NCBI GenBank assembly: GCA_000471045.1
Contig: KI301992.1
Location: forward strand, 932,568-996,567
Direction of reading: 5' to 3'
From: an actinobacterium LLX17
GTDB lineage: Bacteria; Actinomycetota; Actinomycetes; Propionibacteriales; Nocardioidaceae
DNA length: 64,000 bases
Position numbers and translations under genes: made by a program. The notes below the pieces were generated by a model. That model worked only from the letters and a program-made list of their open reading frames with translations. It ran no database searches and had not been told where the DNA came from. Below, piece after piece: positions 1 to 8,041 of this stretch (positions are counted from its first letter, which is position 1; each line of letters starts with the position of its first letter).

Positions 1-725
1 GAGGCAGCCGCCAGCGACGCGGGACGGGAGAGTCGGTCGGCCAGCACCTGCAGGACGTCGAGGTTGAACCCGAAGCCCAGATGGGTGGAGTCGACCTCCA
101 CGTTCTCGGCATCGGGGCCGATGTCTTCCTCGCGCACCTGGCAGGCGTGCCCGGAGACGACGCCGTCGCGGGAGCTCCAGATGGCGGTGGTCGGTGCGTC
201 GATGGGCTGCGCCATGCGCTCGGCGCCCTCGTCGGTCAGATCCTCGCCTGCGGCCTGGTTGAGCAGACGGAAGAAGAACACCACCCACTGTGTGCCCTCG
301 CGGCCCCGGATCGGTGTGCCCATCGTCACGACACGACGAACCAGCTCAGGGCGCCGACGAGCCACTTCGCGGGCGTAGACCCCGCCGAGGCTCCAGCCGA
401 CGATCGTGATCGGGCCGTCGGCGGCGAGTCGCTCCACGTGGGCCTCGAGCTTTGGCTCGTCCTCGGGCTTGATGCCCAGGTTCCAGCCGAGCGACCAGCC
501 GGCGGTGCGGTAGCCCAGACGGTCGAGGAATCGGCGCATCGGGAGCGTGGTCTCGTCCGTGGCCGTGAATCCGGGCAGAACGAGCACCGTGTGGCCGTCG
601 CCGCGGGGGCACTGCGCCACGGCGTCGCCGAATCCGCGGTACATGCGAGCGAACTCCAGCGGCATGCCGACGAGCTCGCGCACCACGCCCAGCGGGCCGG
701 GGTGGAGAGATGGCAGCACGCTCAT
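1..725 (-). CDS. Alpha/beta hydrolase, 3' end beyond window
   Basis: 241 codons are visible from the ATG at 723-725; the gene runs off the left edge. The fold is clear: a GWSLGG nucleophile elbow (Ser112), a plausible acid Asp187 in an SRDG motif and a catalytic His215 in a STHLGF motif, giving a complete Ser-Asp-His triad. There is no signal peptide, so it is probably a cytoplasmic esterase or lipase-like enzyme acting on an unknown ester. AGGA lies about 8 nt upstream of the start. It has no functional partner in view. The triad is seen directly; the substrate cannot be inferred. Confidence 0.85.
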   Translation of the reverse strand, partial: MSVLPSLHPGPLGVVRELVGMPLEFARMYRGFGDAVAQCPRGDGHTVLVLPGFTATDETTLPMRRFLDRLGYRTAGWSLGWNLGIKPEDEPKLEAHVERLAADGPITIVGWSLGGVYAREVARRRPELVRRVVTMGTPIRGREGTQWVVFFFRLLNQAAGEDLTDEGAERMAQPIDAPTTAIWSSRDGVVSGHACQVREEDIGPDAENVEVDSTHLGFGFNLDVLQVLADRLSRPASLAAA

Positions 726-855
726 GCGAGTTCCTGTCGATCGGCAGCATTCAATGCTAGTGCCGATTTCAACGGTCCGCGCGGCGTTCGAGGTTTCAGG
801 TGCTGGTGACCCCCGGCCCGTGCATGATCGTCGTCACGTCAGGGAGGGAGACCCG

Positions 856-1050
856 ATGGGAGACGTGAAGGAGCCGGCGCCATCCGCGGGACGGCGCCGG
901 GCCGACGTGCCGGTGGACTCAGGAACCCCCGCCGAAGGACGGCGGCGTGCCGTCGAGCGCGCTGCACCTGCCAGCGACACGAGCGGCCGACGAGGAATCC
1001 TCGGCCGGTTGAGCCTGCGTCGCCCGTCGTCGACGGTGTCGTTCGACTGA
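856..1050 (+). CDS. Small basic hypothetical protein (64 aa)
   Basis: A 64-codon frame starts at an ATG preceded by a very strong purine-rich site (AGGGAGGGAG at 841-850, 5 nt before the start) and ends 9 nt before the stop of the convergent SNF2 gene. The product is Arg/Pro/Ser-rich with no recognisable domain, no signal peptide and no membrane segment. It reads like an intrinsically disordered protein. The strong ribosome site is the main support; high-GC DNA makes spurious frames common, so it may not be a gene. Confidence 0.45.
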   Translation: MGDVKEPAPSAGRRRADVPVDSGTPAEGRRRAVERAAPASDTSGRRGILGRLSLRRPSSTVSFD

Positions 1051-1059
1051 GGCGCTGCG

Positions 1060-3633
1060 TCAGCGGCGGAGCTGGACCAGGCGGGCGAGCTCGAGGTCGC
1101 TCAGCTCGGTCAGTGCGGCCTCGCCGGCGTTGACGACCGCATCGGCGAGCGCGCGCTTGCTGGTGATGAGCTCGGCGATCGACTCCTCGATCGTGCCCTC
1201 GGTGATGAGCCGGTGCACCTGGACGGCCTTCGTCTGGCCGATGCGGTGGGCGCGGTCGGTGGCCTGATCCTCGACCGCGGGGTTCCACCAGCGGTCGTAG
1301 TGCACGACGTGGTCGGCGCGCGTGAGGTTGAGGCCGGTGCCGGCCGCCTTCAGCGAGAGCAGGAAGACGTCGATCTCGCCGTCCTGGAACTTCTTGACCA
1401 TCGTCTCGCGGGCGCGCACGCCGGTGCCGCCGTGCAGGAACTGGTGGCGGATCTTGCGCTGCTCCATGTGGCGCGCCAGCAGCGAGCCCATCCGCGCGTA
1501 CTGCGAGAACACGAGCGCAGCGCCGCCCTCGTCGACAATCTCCTCGAGGATGTCGTCGAGCACGGTCAGCTTGCCCGACCGACCCGGCAGGCGCCCCGCG
1601 TCCTCGCGCAGGAAGTGCGCCGGGTGGTTGCAGATCTGCTTGAGCTGGGTGAGCAGCTTGATGACCAGGCCGCGTCGCTGGATGCCCGAGGCCGCCTCGA
1701 TCTCGCGCATCGTCTGGCGCACGACGGCCTCGTACAGACCGACCTGTTCGCGAGTGAGGTTGGCGGTGTAGTCGGTCTCGATCTTGGGCGGCAGCTCGGG
1801 CGCGATGCCGGGGTCGGACTTGCGACGGCGCAGCACGAACGGCCGGATGAGCCCGGCGAGCTCGGCGGCCTTGTTCGGCTCGCGGCCGGACTCGATGGGC
1901 CGCGACCACGTCTGGCGGAACTCGTCGGAACCGCCCAGCAGTCCGGGAGTGGTCCAGTCGAGGATGGCCCACAGCTCGCCGAGGTGGTTCTCGACCGGGG
2001 TGCCGGTGAGCGCGAGCCGTGCGGTGGCGTCGATCGAGCGCAAGGCCTGGGCCACGCGCGAGCGCGGGTTCTTGACGTTCTGCGCCTCGTCGGCGACGAC
2101 CAGGCCCCAGGTGTGCTCGCGCAGGTCGGCCACCGAGGTGCGCATGGTGGCGTAGGTGGTGACGACGAATCCCTCGGTCACGCCCTCCAGCGACCGGCCC
2201 GCACCGTGATAGCGGACGACGGGGACGCCGGGCGCGAACCGCTTGATCTCGCGCTCCCAGTTGCCCAGCACCGACGCGGGGCAGACGACGAGCGTGGGAC
2301 CGCTGTGCCGTTCGGCGCGCTGCAGGTGCAGGGCGATCAGCATGACCGTCTTGCCCAGACCCATGTCGTCGGCGAGGCATCCGCCGAGTCCCAGCTCGGT
2401 CAGCTGACCCATCCACCGCAGGCCCTGCAGCTGGTACTCGCGCAGGGTGCCGTCGAGCGTGGTGGGCTGCTCCGCCGGTACGAGGTCGCGGTCGAGCACC
2501 GAGAGCCGGCGACGTACGGCGTCGAGCCATCCCTCGGTCTCGATCTCGGTGCGCCGGCCGTCGACGATCATCTCGCCGGTGATGACTGCCCGCAGGGCTT
2601 CGCCGGCGTCGACCGAGGAGGAACCGCCGTGCAGGGCGCGGTGGATGCGGGCGCGGTCGACCATGACCCACTTGTCGCGCAGTCGCAGCACCGACCGCTG
2701 CTCGGTGGCCAGCTGGTCGAGCTCGGAGTCGCTCAGCACGTCACCACCGAGCGCGACCTGCCAGTCGAACCGGAACAGCTGTCCGCTGGTGAATGCCGCG
2801 GGGCGGTCGTGGGTCGGGCCTCCGTCGGCGCGCAGCACCACTCGGGTGTTGAGGTCGCGCACGAGCTCCTCGGGCCAACGGACCTCGACCCGGTTGGCCA
2901 TCAGTGCGGCCGCGATGCGGTTGCTGCCCAGCTCGGCGAGGTCGTCGGCGTTGACGGTGACGCCGCCGCGGAACCCGGGATCGGCGAGCCGTTCGGCCGG
3001 CGCCCACGAGCGGGAGAGCCGCTCGAGCATCGCCTGGGTGGGCGCGAGTGCGTCCTTCACGATGGCGCGCTCGCTGCCGCTGTGCAGCTCGGCGCCGTCG
3101 AACGGTGAGGCGACCGCGGCCCGGGGGACCACCCGCAGCCGGACGACGGCCGACTCCGTGTCGGTCGGCACGTTGAGGAAGCTGACGACGAGTGCGTAGG
3201 AGAACTCGGTCTCGGTGCGACGTGACTGCACGGTGGAGGGCCGGTCGTTCTGGGATCGCATCGCCACCTCGGGGGCGTCGACCGCCAGGGCCTCGAGAAA
3301 GGAGAAGACCGCGCGCTGGCCCGACGCGGGGTCGGGACCGATGGCCGCCCCCGACGCACGCAGGCGGTCGACGTCGCCGCCCGCAGGACTGGCGAGGCTG
3401 CCGCTGGCCATGAGGCGCAGCGCGATGATCGCCGGCGTGGCCCAGGCGCGCACCGAGGGGTGGGCGTTGATGGCCCGGATGCCCTGGCTCAGCGCGCCGA
3501 TGGCGTCGTAGGCCGAGGCGTGATGCTCGCCGTCCGGGGCCTCCACGACGAAGCGGGACTTGGCCGGATCGTCGCTCACCTCGAACCTGACCGGGTGCCG
3601 CAGCAGCGGGCGCAAGTCCGGACCATTGGGCAT
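1060..3633 (-). CDS. SNF2-family DNA-dependent ATPase/helicase
   Basis: An 857-residue Swi2/Snf2 translocase. The N-terminal third is the SNF2-associated region common in actinobacteria. The ATPase core begins with Walker A DMGLGKT near residue 425, followed by DEAQ (motif II) near 515 and a TGTPVEN motif III. The C-terminal lobe has the helicase motif with DRAHRIGQ near residue 797. Such proteins remodel DNA-protein complexes or are accessory to repair. The frame stays open to 3963, but that would overlap the divergent dioxygenase gene. The ATG at 3633 fits the conserved start of the N-domain, although TGGAGGG sits unusually close to it, so the exact start is uncertain. Confidence 0.9.
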   Translation of the reverse strand: MPNGPDLRPLLRHPVRFEVSDDPAKSRFVVEAPDGEHHASAYDAIGALSQGIRAINAHPSVRAWATPAIIALRLMASGSLASPAGGDVDRLRASGAAIGPDPASGQRAVFSFLEALAVDAPEVAMRSQNDRPSTVQSRRTETEFSYALVVSFLNVPTDTESAVVRLRVVPRAAVASPFDGAELHSGSERAIVKDALAPTQAMLERLSRSWAPAERLADPGFRGGVTVNADDLAELGSNRIAAALMANRVEVRWPEELVRDLNTRVVLRADGGPTHDRPAAFTSGQLFRFDWQVALGGDVLSDSELDQLATEQRSVLRLRDKWVMVDRARIHRALHGGSSSVDAGEALRAVITGEMIVDGRRTEIETEGWLDAVRRRLSVLDRDLVPAEQPTTLDGTLREYQLQGLRWMGQLTELGLGGCLADDMGLGKTVMLIALHLQRAERHSGPTLVVCPASVLGNWEREIKRFAPGVPVVRYHGAGRSLEGVTEGFVVTTYATMRTSVADLREHTWGLVVADEAQNVKNPRSRVAQALRSIDATARLALTGTPVENHLGELWAILDWTTPGLLGGSDEFRQTWSRPIESGREPNKAAELAGLIRPFVLRRRKSDPGIAPELPPKIETDYTANLTREQVGLYEAVVRQTMREIEAASGIQRRGLVIKLLTQLKQICNHPAHFLREDAGRLPGRSGKLTVLDDILEEIVDEGGAALVFSQYARMGSLLARHMEQRKIRHQFLHGGTGVRARETMVKKFQDGEIDVFLLSLKAAGTGLNLTRADHVVHYDRWWNPAVEDQATDRAHRIGQTKAVQVHRLITEGTIEESIAELITSKRALADAVVNAGEAALTELSDLELARLVQLRR

Positions 3634-3678
3634 CCCTCCATGATGACGGACTCCGCCAACGTCCCGATGCCGACCCTG

Positions 3679-3703
3679 TATGATTGAACCGTCAACTAGT
3701 TCA
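3679..3703 (+). promoter_or_regulatory. Candidate promoter -10 and MarR-type operator before the dioxygenase
   Basis: TATGAT (3679-3684) is immediately followed by overlapping dyads: TTGA-N4-TCAA (3684-3695 approximately) and TGAAC-N9-GTTCA (3685-3703). Dyads of this kind are typical of MarR/SlyA-like regulators, which often control LigB-fold dioxygenases. No regulator gene is adjacent and no convincing -35 is visible, so this is a suggestion only. Confidence 0.3.
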
Positions 3704-3727
3704 TTCAGCAGATGTGGCGGCACCGAC

Positions 3728-4546
3728 ATGACCTCGTACTCGATCAGCGACCTGGAGTCCCGGCTCCTGCCGAGTCCCCGCACCCCGGTCCTGTTCATCG
3801 GCCACGGCAACCCGATGCACGCCATCAGCGACAACGAGTTCACGCAGTCGTGGGCTCGAGTCGGTGCGGACCTGCCGCCGGCCCAGGCGATCGTGGTGAT
3901 CAGTGCGCACTGGCTGACGCCGGGCCAGACCCACATCACCGACGCCCCGCGCAATCGCGTCATCTACGACTTCGGTGGCTTCCCCGCCGAGCTCTCCCGC
4001 GTGCAGTACCCCACGGACGGCGACCCCGCCGTGGCCCGGATCCTGGCGCGCCAGCTCGTCGAGTACGAGGCGCAGCTCGACGCCCAGTGGGGTCTCGACC
4101 ACGGCACTTGGGCGGTGCTCAAGCACCTGGCGCCCGCGCCGACCGTGCCGGTGCTGCAGATCAGCATCGACTACGCGATGCCGCTGCAGCAGCTGATGGA
4201 CCTGTTCTCACGGCTGCGGGCGCTGCGACACCGTGGCGTGCTGTTCATCGGCAGCGGCAACATCGTGCACGCCCTCAACCGCGTGAAGTGGGACGGCGGG
4301 GGAGCGTGGGACTGGGCCACCGAGTTCGACCGGGTGACCGCCGACGCGCTGGTGGAGCGGCGTCACGACCTGCTGCTCGACCCGTTCGCGCACTGGGACA
4401 CCGCCCGACTGGCCGTGCCCACCGACGACCACTACCGGCCGATGGTGGCCTCGCTCGGCCTGCTCGAGGACGGCGAGGACCTGGAGTTCTTCAACGACCG
4501 CATCGACATGGGATCGGTCGGCATGCGCTCGTTCCTGACCGTCTGA
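3728..4546 (+). CDS. Class III extradiol dioxygenase (LigB/4,5-DOPA dioxygenase family)
   Basis: 272 residues, normal for the YgiD/DODA family of non-heme extradiol dioxygenases that open catechol-type rings. Visible metal-site and active-site segments are FIGHGNP near the N-terminus, ISAHWLTPG in the middle and the YDFGGFP motif. There is no signal peptide, so it is cytoplasmic. An ATG at 3680 is in frame, but the start at 3728 matches the family N-terminus better. It is divergent from the SNF2 gene and no ring-degradation genes lie nearby. Physiological substrate unknown; in bacteria these enzymes often answer quinone/catechol stress. Confidence 0.88.
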   Translation: MTSYSISDLESRLLPSPRTPVLFIGHGNPMHAISDNEFTQSWARVGADLPPAQAIVVISAHWLTPGQTHITDAPRNRVIYDFGGFPAELSRVQYPTDGDPAVARILARQLVEYEAQLDAQWGLDHGTWAVLKHLAPAPTVPVLQISIDYAMPLQQLMDLFSRLRALRHRGVLFIGSGNIVHALNRVKWDGGGAWDWATEFDRVTADALVERRHDLLLDPFAHWDTARLAVPTDDHYRPMVASLGLLEDGEDLEFFNDRIDMGSVGMRSFLTV

Positions 4547-4599
4547 CACGGCCGCCCCGCCTCCCTGCCGGGCCCGCGCACTGCCGCTAGCGTGTCGGC

Positions 4600-5013
4600 A
4601 TGGTCGCCCCCCGCCAGCTCGTCGTCGGCGCCGTCATCGTCGACGACCTCGACCGCCCGACGAAGGTGCTGGCTGCGCGACGCCTGGCCGGGCCGTCGCC
4701 CGTCGCCGGCCGGTGGGAGTTCCCCGGCGGCAAGGTCGATCCCGGCGAGACGCCCGAGCAGGCGCTGGTGCGCGAGCTGCAGGAAGAGCTGGGGTTCACG
4801 GCCACGCTGGGCGCCGAGATCATCAATCCCGACGGCCCCGCGTGGCCGATCGCCGACCGCTTCGAGATGCGGCTGTGGTTCGCGGTGGCCGAGGCCGAGC
4901 CGCCGGTGCTGGGCGACGTGCACAGCGAGATCCGCTGGCTGACGCCCGAGCAGCTACCGGTGCTCGACTGGCTCGAGGCCGACGTGCCCGTCCTGCGGCA
5001 CATCTTCGGCTGA
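4600..5013 (+). CDS. NUDIX hydrolase (MutT/8-oxo-dGTP diphosphatase-like)
   Basis: 137 residues with a perfect Nudix box (GX5EX7REXXEELGF) beginning near residue 46, preceded by the WEFPGGK strand typical of MutT. This size and layout match enzymes that hydrolyse oxidised or damaged nucleoside triphosphates, keeping them out of DNA; other NTP-like substrates are possible. A TAGCGT element at 4588-4593, six bases before the ATG, suggests a leaderless transcript. The neighbour downstream is a convergent thioredoxin, so a redox-stress theme is conceivable but not shown. Confidence 0.88.
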   Translation: MVAPRQLVVGAVIVDDLDRPTKVLAARRLAGPSPVAGRWEFPGGKVDPGETPEQALVRELQEELGFTATLGAEIINPDGPAWPIADRFEMRLWFAVAEAEPPVLGDVHSEIRWLTPEQLPVLDWLEADVPVLRHIFG

Positions 5014-5039
5014 CGCTCTGTCGTGCCAGCCGCAGAGCC

Positions 5040-5432
5040 TCAGGCCTGCGGCGGGTCCTGCGGGCTCTCGGCCGCCACGCCCTCGGCGATCTGGCGACGG
5101 ACGTCGTCCATGTCGAGGTCGCGCACGGCCTGGATGACCTGCTCGAGGCCGGGGGCGGGCAGCGCGCCGGGCTGGCTGAAGACCAGCACGCCGTCGCGGA
5201 ACGCCATCAGCGTCGGGATGGAGCTGATCTGCGCGGCCGCGGCCAGCTGCTGCTCGGCCTCGGTGTCGATCTTGCCGAAGGTGATGTCGGGGTGCGCCTC
5301 GCTGGCGGCCTCGTAGACCGGCGCGAACTGCCGGCACGGGCCACACCAGGACGCCCACCAGTCGATCAGCGTGATGCCCTCGCCGCCGAGGGTCTCGTCG
5401 ATGGTGTTCTGGGTCAGGGTCACGGTGCTCAT
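5040..5432 (-). CDS. Thioredoxin
   Basis: 130 residues with the thioredoxin fold and the redox centre WCGPC near residues 31-35 in a DWWASWCGPC context. The cis-proline segment (ISSIPTLMAF) is also present. It is a cytoplasmic disulfide reductase. It is slightly longer than Trx1 because of a Pro/Gln-rich tail of about 20 residues. The start ATG is set by the usual N-terminal beta strand; the sequence before it lacks a good ribosome site. It is divergent from the sugar dehydrogenase lipoprotein across a 50-bp gap. Confidence 0.92.
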   Translation of the reverse strand: MSTVTLTQNTIDETLGGEGITLIDWWASWCGPCRQFAPVYEAASEAHPDITFGKIDTEAEQQLAAAAQISSIPTLMAFRDGVLVFSQPGALPAPGLEQVIQAVRDLDMDDVRRQIAEGVAAESPQDPPQA

Positions 5433-5482
5433 GACGGAGTCAACGACCTGCAGGCTCGTGACATTCCGTGGAGGATCGAGTC

Positions 5483-6568
5483 ATGGAACGCCGCACCCTG
5501 CTGACGGGGGCCCTCGGGCTCGGAGTGCTCGCGGCCTGCTCGCGCGGGGGTGAGTCCACGCCCAGCGCCTCGCCCACGCCGTCCTCCACCGGTTCGGCGA
5601 CCGCCACGGGACCGGTGAAGCTGCAGGTCGCGGGCGAGGTCGCCACCGGGCTCAACGTGCCGTGGGGGCTGGTCTTCCTGGCCGACGACTCCGCCCTCGT
5701 CTCGCAGCGTGACACCGGCAGCATCGTGCGGATCGGTGACGGCGCGGTCACCGAGATCGGCGTGGTGCCCGGGGTGCTGCCGCGCGGGGCGCCTGGGGAG
5801 GGCGGGCTGCTGGGGCTGGCGGTTCCGGAGGACGAGTCAGCGATCTACGCCTACCTGACCACCGAGTCCGACAACCGCGTGGTGCGCATGTCCTTCGACG
5901 GTGGCTCACTGGGAGCTCCCGAGCCCGTGCTGACCGGCATTCCCGCCGCCACCTTCCACCACGGTGGGCGCATCCTCATCGACCCCGAGGGGTACTTGCT
6001 CGTGGCGACCGGCGACGGCCAGCAACCGCAGAAGGCGCAGGACCTCTCGTCGCCGCTGGGCAAGATCCTTCGCATGACGACCGAGGGCAAGCCGGTGCCC
6101 GGCAGCGACTCCATCGTCTACTCCTACGGTCACCGCAACGTGCAGGGCCTCGCGTTCGACGCCGATGGCCGGCTGTGGGCGAGCGAGTTCGGCGACAAGA
6201 AGGCCGACGAGCTGAACCTCGTGACGCCGGGCGCCAATCACGGGTGGCCCCAGGTCGAGGGCGACGACCCCACCACCGACACGGTGCGGCCGAAGGTCAC
6301 CTGGCCGACCAACGAGTGTTCACCGTCGGGGCTGGCCATCACGCGCAGCACGGCGTTCCTCGGCGCCCTGCAGGGCCGGTGCGTCTACACGGTGCCGCTG
6401 GACGGCGAGGACGTCGGCGAGCCCACGGCCTGGCTCGACGAGGAGTACGGCCGCATCCGCACCATCGCCGTGGCCCCCGACGACTCGCTGTGGGTCACCA
6501 CCAGCAACACCGACGGTCGGCGCGACCCGAACGAGGGCGACGACCGCATCCTTCGCGTCACGATCTGA
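5483..6568 (+). CDS. PQQ-dependent glucose/sorbosone dehydrogenase-like lipoprotein
   Basis: 361 residues. The N-terminus ERRTLLTGALGLG...LAAC is a twin-arginine-like signal followed by a lipobox, so the mature protein should be anchored to the outer face of the membrane. A Ser/Thr-rich linker leads to a six-bladed propeller of the soluble PQQ-glucose dehydrogenase/YliI family, with NVPWG, YSYGHRNVQG and NHGWP motifs. GTGGAGGA nine bases upstream selects the ATG at 5483 over the in-frame ATG at 5468. PQQ use is a family expectation and no PQQ biosynthesis genes are in the window. Confidence 0.88.
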   Translation: MERRTLLTGALGLGVLAACSRGGESTPSASPTPSSTGSATATGPVKLQVAGEVATGLNVPWGLVFLADDSALVSQRDTGSIVRIGDGAVTEIGVVPGVLPRGAPGEGGLLGLAVPEDESAIYAYLTTESDNRVVRMSFDGGSLGAPEPVLTGIPAATFHHGGRILIDPEGYLLVATGDGQQPQKAQDLSSPLGKILRMTTEGKPVPGSDSIVYSYGHRNVQGLAFDADGRLWASEFGDKKADELNLVTPGANHGWPQVEGDDPTTDTVRPKVTWPTNECSPSGLAITRSTAFLGALQGRCVYTVPLDGEDVGEPTAWLDEEYGRIRTIAVAPDDSLWVTTSNTDGRRDPNEGDDRILRVTI

Positions 6569-6579
6569 CGCCCTGCGGG

Positions 6580-6701
6580 GGACCGGCGATGATGCCTTGC
6601 GGTAGCCAGGGCTACCCATGTGCATCATCGCCGGTCCTTCGACGGACGCAGGGTGATGCATATGGGTAGCCAGGGCTACCCATATGCACCATCGCCGGTC
6701 C
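6580..6701. repeat. Tandem pair of intergenic hairpin repeats
   Basis: Two related palindromic units lie behind the sugar dehydrogenase. Unit 1 has perfect 16-bp outer arms (6580-6595 and 6622-6637) plus an inner GGTAGCC/GGCTACC dyad. Unit 2 has perfect 15-bp arms (6657-6671 and 6674-6688). The 36 nt at 6602-6637 and at 6666-6701 differ at only two positions. There is no T-tract, so a classical terminator is unlikely; it resembles REP-like elements. Confidence 0.8.
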
Positions 6702-6754
6702 CCGCCGGAGGCGGCGAAGACTACTGGCGCGTAGGGGTTCCGGGGCGGAGAACG

Positions 6755-6768
6755 TGAGGTTAGCCTCA
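6755..6768 (+). promoter_or_regulatory. IdeR/DtxR-like iron box overlapping a -10 element
   Basis: TGAGG-TTAG-CCTCA is a perfect 5-bp dyad around a TTAG core. A 19-bp window starting at 6755 matches about 13 positions of the DtxR/IdeR consensus (TTAGGTTAGSCTAACCTAA). TAGCCT (6761-6766) inside it could act as the -10, placing a bound repressor on the promoter. Assignment is by eye and moderate. Confidence 0.45.
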
Positions 6769-6795
6769 TGTTGACGTCTATTCCGAGGAGGAACC

Positions 6796-6966
6796 ATGGA
6801 CGAGTCCACCTTCCAGTTCGACCCCGACGCCGTGGCCAGCACGTCGCGCCGCTTCCCGGCCGACCGCCGCCCGTCCGCTCCCGCCGTCAGCACCGCAGGC
6901 CTGGGCTACCTGACCCGACCCGGCAGCTTCGGCGAGCACGCCTGGGACGAGAACGGCCACTACTGA
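6796..6966 (+). CDS. Small hypothetical protein (56 aa), possibly iron-regulated
   Basis: A 56-codon frame with a textbook ribosome site (GAGGAGGAA) five bases before the ATG. The unit is self-contained: an iron-box-like dyad upstream and a strong intrinsic terminator 15 nt after the stop. The product is polar, rich in Asp/Ser/Pro/Arg, with a Gly- and aromatic-rich C-terminus ending in ENGHY. It has no Cys, membrane segment or known domain. I do not recognise the family. The flanking signals make a real transcript likely. Confidence 0.65.
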   Translation: MDESTFQFDPDAVASTSRRFPADRRPSAPAVSTAGLGYLTRPGSFGEHAWDENGHY

Positions 6967-6981
6967 GCAGCCCGCAACGCA

Positions 6982-7016
6982 ACGACGCCCCCTCCGCAGT
7001 GCGGAGGGGGCGTCGT
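6982..7016 (+). terminator. Intrinsic terminator
   Basis: Perfect 16-bp stem (6982-6997 with 7001-7016) and a 3-nt loop, followed by a short T-containing stretch. It closes the small-protein unit and, read from the other strand, also lies just past the cold-shock gene, so it may be bidirectional. Confidence 0.85.
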
Positions 7017-7066
7017 CGTTGTCTGGACTAAGGCGTTGCTCAGCTCAGATCAGGCTCTGAAATGAA

Positions 7067-7270
7067 TCAGATGGGACGAATGTTCGCCGCCTGCAGGCCC
7101 TTCTGGCCCTGCTCGATGTCGAACTCGACCTTCTGGTTCTCGTTCAGCGAACGGTAGCCCGAGGACTGGATCGCGGTGTAGTGCGCGAAGACGTCCTCGC
7201 TGCCGTCGTCCGGGGCGATGAAGCCGAAGCCCTTGTCAGCGTTGAACCACTTGACGGTTCCGGTGGCCAT
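7067..7270 (-). CDS. Cold-shock protein (CspA family)
   Basis: 67 residues, a single cold-shock domain with RNP1 (KGFGFI) and RNP2 (VFAHY). These proteins bind single-stranded RNA/DNA and act as RNA chaperones. AAGGAGAA sits 6 nt before the ATG. The roughly 180 bases upstream are clearly more A/T-rich than the surroundings, as expected for the long structured 5' leader of cspA-type mRNAs. A 13-bp palindrome at 7405-7417 lies further upstream. No partner genes are apparent. Confidence 0.95.
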   Translation of the reverse strand: MATGTVKWFNADKGFGFIAPDDGSEDVFAHYTAIQSSGYRSLNENQKVEFDIEQGQKGLQAANIRPI

Positions 7271-7404
7271 GTTGTTTCTCCTTCAGGCGATGACCGCTCC
7301 GGCTTTTCCGGGGCGGTGGTCGCAGCGTTCACGTTCACCCGAAATAACCGGCACCAAAGCACCCGAGTCTTCCAACGGCTAACACACAAACTTTTGCAAC
7401 TGAT

Positions 7405-7417
7405 CCCTAGCCTAGGG
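7405..7417. promoter_or_regulatory. Short palindrome upstream of cold-shock gene
   Basis: CCCTAG-C-CTAGGG is a perfect 6-1-6 palindrome in the AT-richer spacer between the cold-shock gene and dut. It could be an operator for either gene or coincidence; no matching regulator is known to me. Confidence 0.25.
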
Positions 7418-7554
7418 CATCGAGCCACGATCGGCGCCATCGCGCGTCCGGGCGCGGCGTGAACGTTGGGTGACGCCGCCCCGACACGCGAGTCAACCCG
7501 CTGGCCGCCGGAGGCCGTCGGAGGCCGGTGGCGTCGGCGACTAGGGTCGGTCAC

Positions 7555-8040
7555 ATGGTCGACATCGCCCTCACCCGTCTCGATCCCGGCGTACCGGTCC
7601 CGTCCTACGCCCGGCCGGGCGACGCGGGGGCCGATCTCGTCTCGACGATCGACACCACCATCGCCCCGGGGCAGCGCACGCTGGTGCCCACCGGCATCGC
7701 CATCGCCCTGCCCGACGGGTACGCCGCATTCGTGCACCCGCGCTCGGGGCTCGCCCTGCGGCACGGACTCTCGATCGTCAACACCCCGGGCACCATCGAC
7801 GCCGGCTACCGCGGCGAGATCAAGGTGGTGCTCGTCAACCACGACCCGACCGTGCCGATCGAGATTAAGCGGGGCGATCGCATCGCCCAGCTGGTGGTGC
7901 AGCGCGTCGAGCACGCGGTCTTCACCGAGGTCGACGCGCTCGACGTCACCGAGCGCGGTGACGGCGGGTACGGGTCCACCGGCGGCTCGGCCGCTCTCGA
8001 TCGCAGCAGCGATCACATCATCAGCGAAGGGGGAGCGTGA
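7555..8040 (+). CDS. dut: dUTP diphosphatase
   Basis: 161 residues with all five trimeric dUTPase motifs in order: [12 protein letters not shown], the uracil-binding [10 protein letters not shown] hairpin, RIAQLV and the P-loop-like [11 protein letters not shown] near the C-terminus. It hydrolyses dUTP to dUMP, keeping uracil out of DNA and feeding dTMP synthesis. An in-frame ATG at 7528 exists, but TAGGGT at 7542-7547, seven bases before 7555, fits a leaderless start there. It heads the conserved actinobacterial dut-DUF3710-OB-DUF3159 cluster, the next start being 1 nt after its stop. Confidence 0.96.
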   Translation: MVDIALTRLDPGVPVPSYARPGDAGADLVSTIDTTIAPGQRTLVPTGIAIALPDGYAAFVHPRSGLALRHGLSIVNTPGTIDAGYRGEIKVVLVNHDPTVPIEIKRGDRIAQLVVQRVEHAVFTEVDALDVTERGDGGYGSTGGSAALDRSSDHIISEGGA

Positions 8041-8041
8041 C

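Noticed and set aside
1213-3108. 631-codon plus-strand frame opposite the SNF2 gene
   Set aside because: It is the high-GC shadow of the helicase; its translation has no domain and is biased in the way antisense frames of GC-rich genes are.
6580-6701. CRISPR-like array
   Set aside because: Only two units, palindromic and without spacers of regular length; no cas genes in the window.
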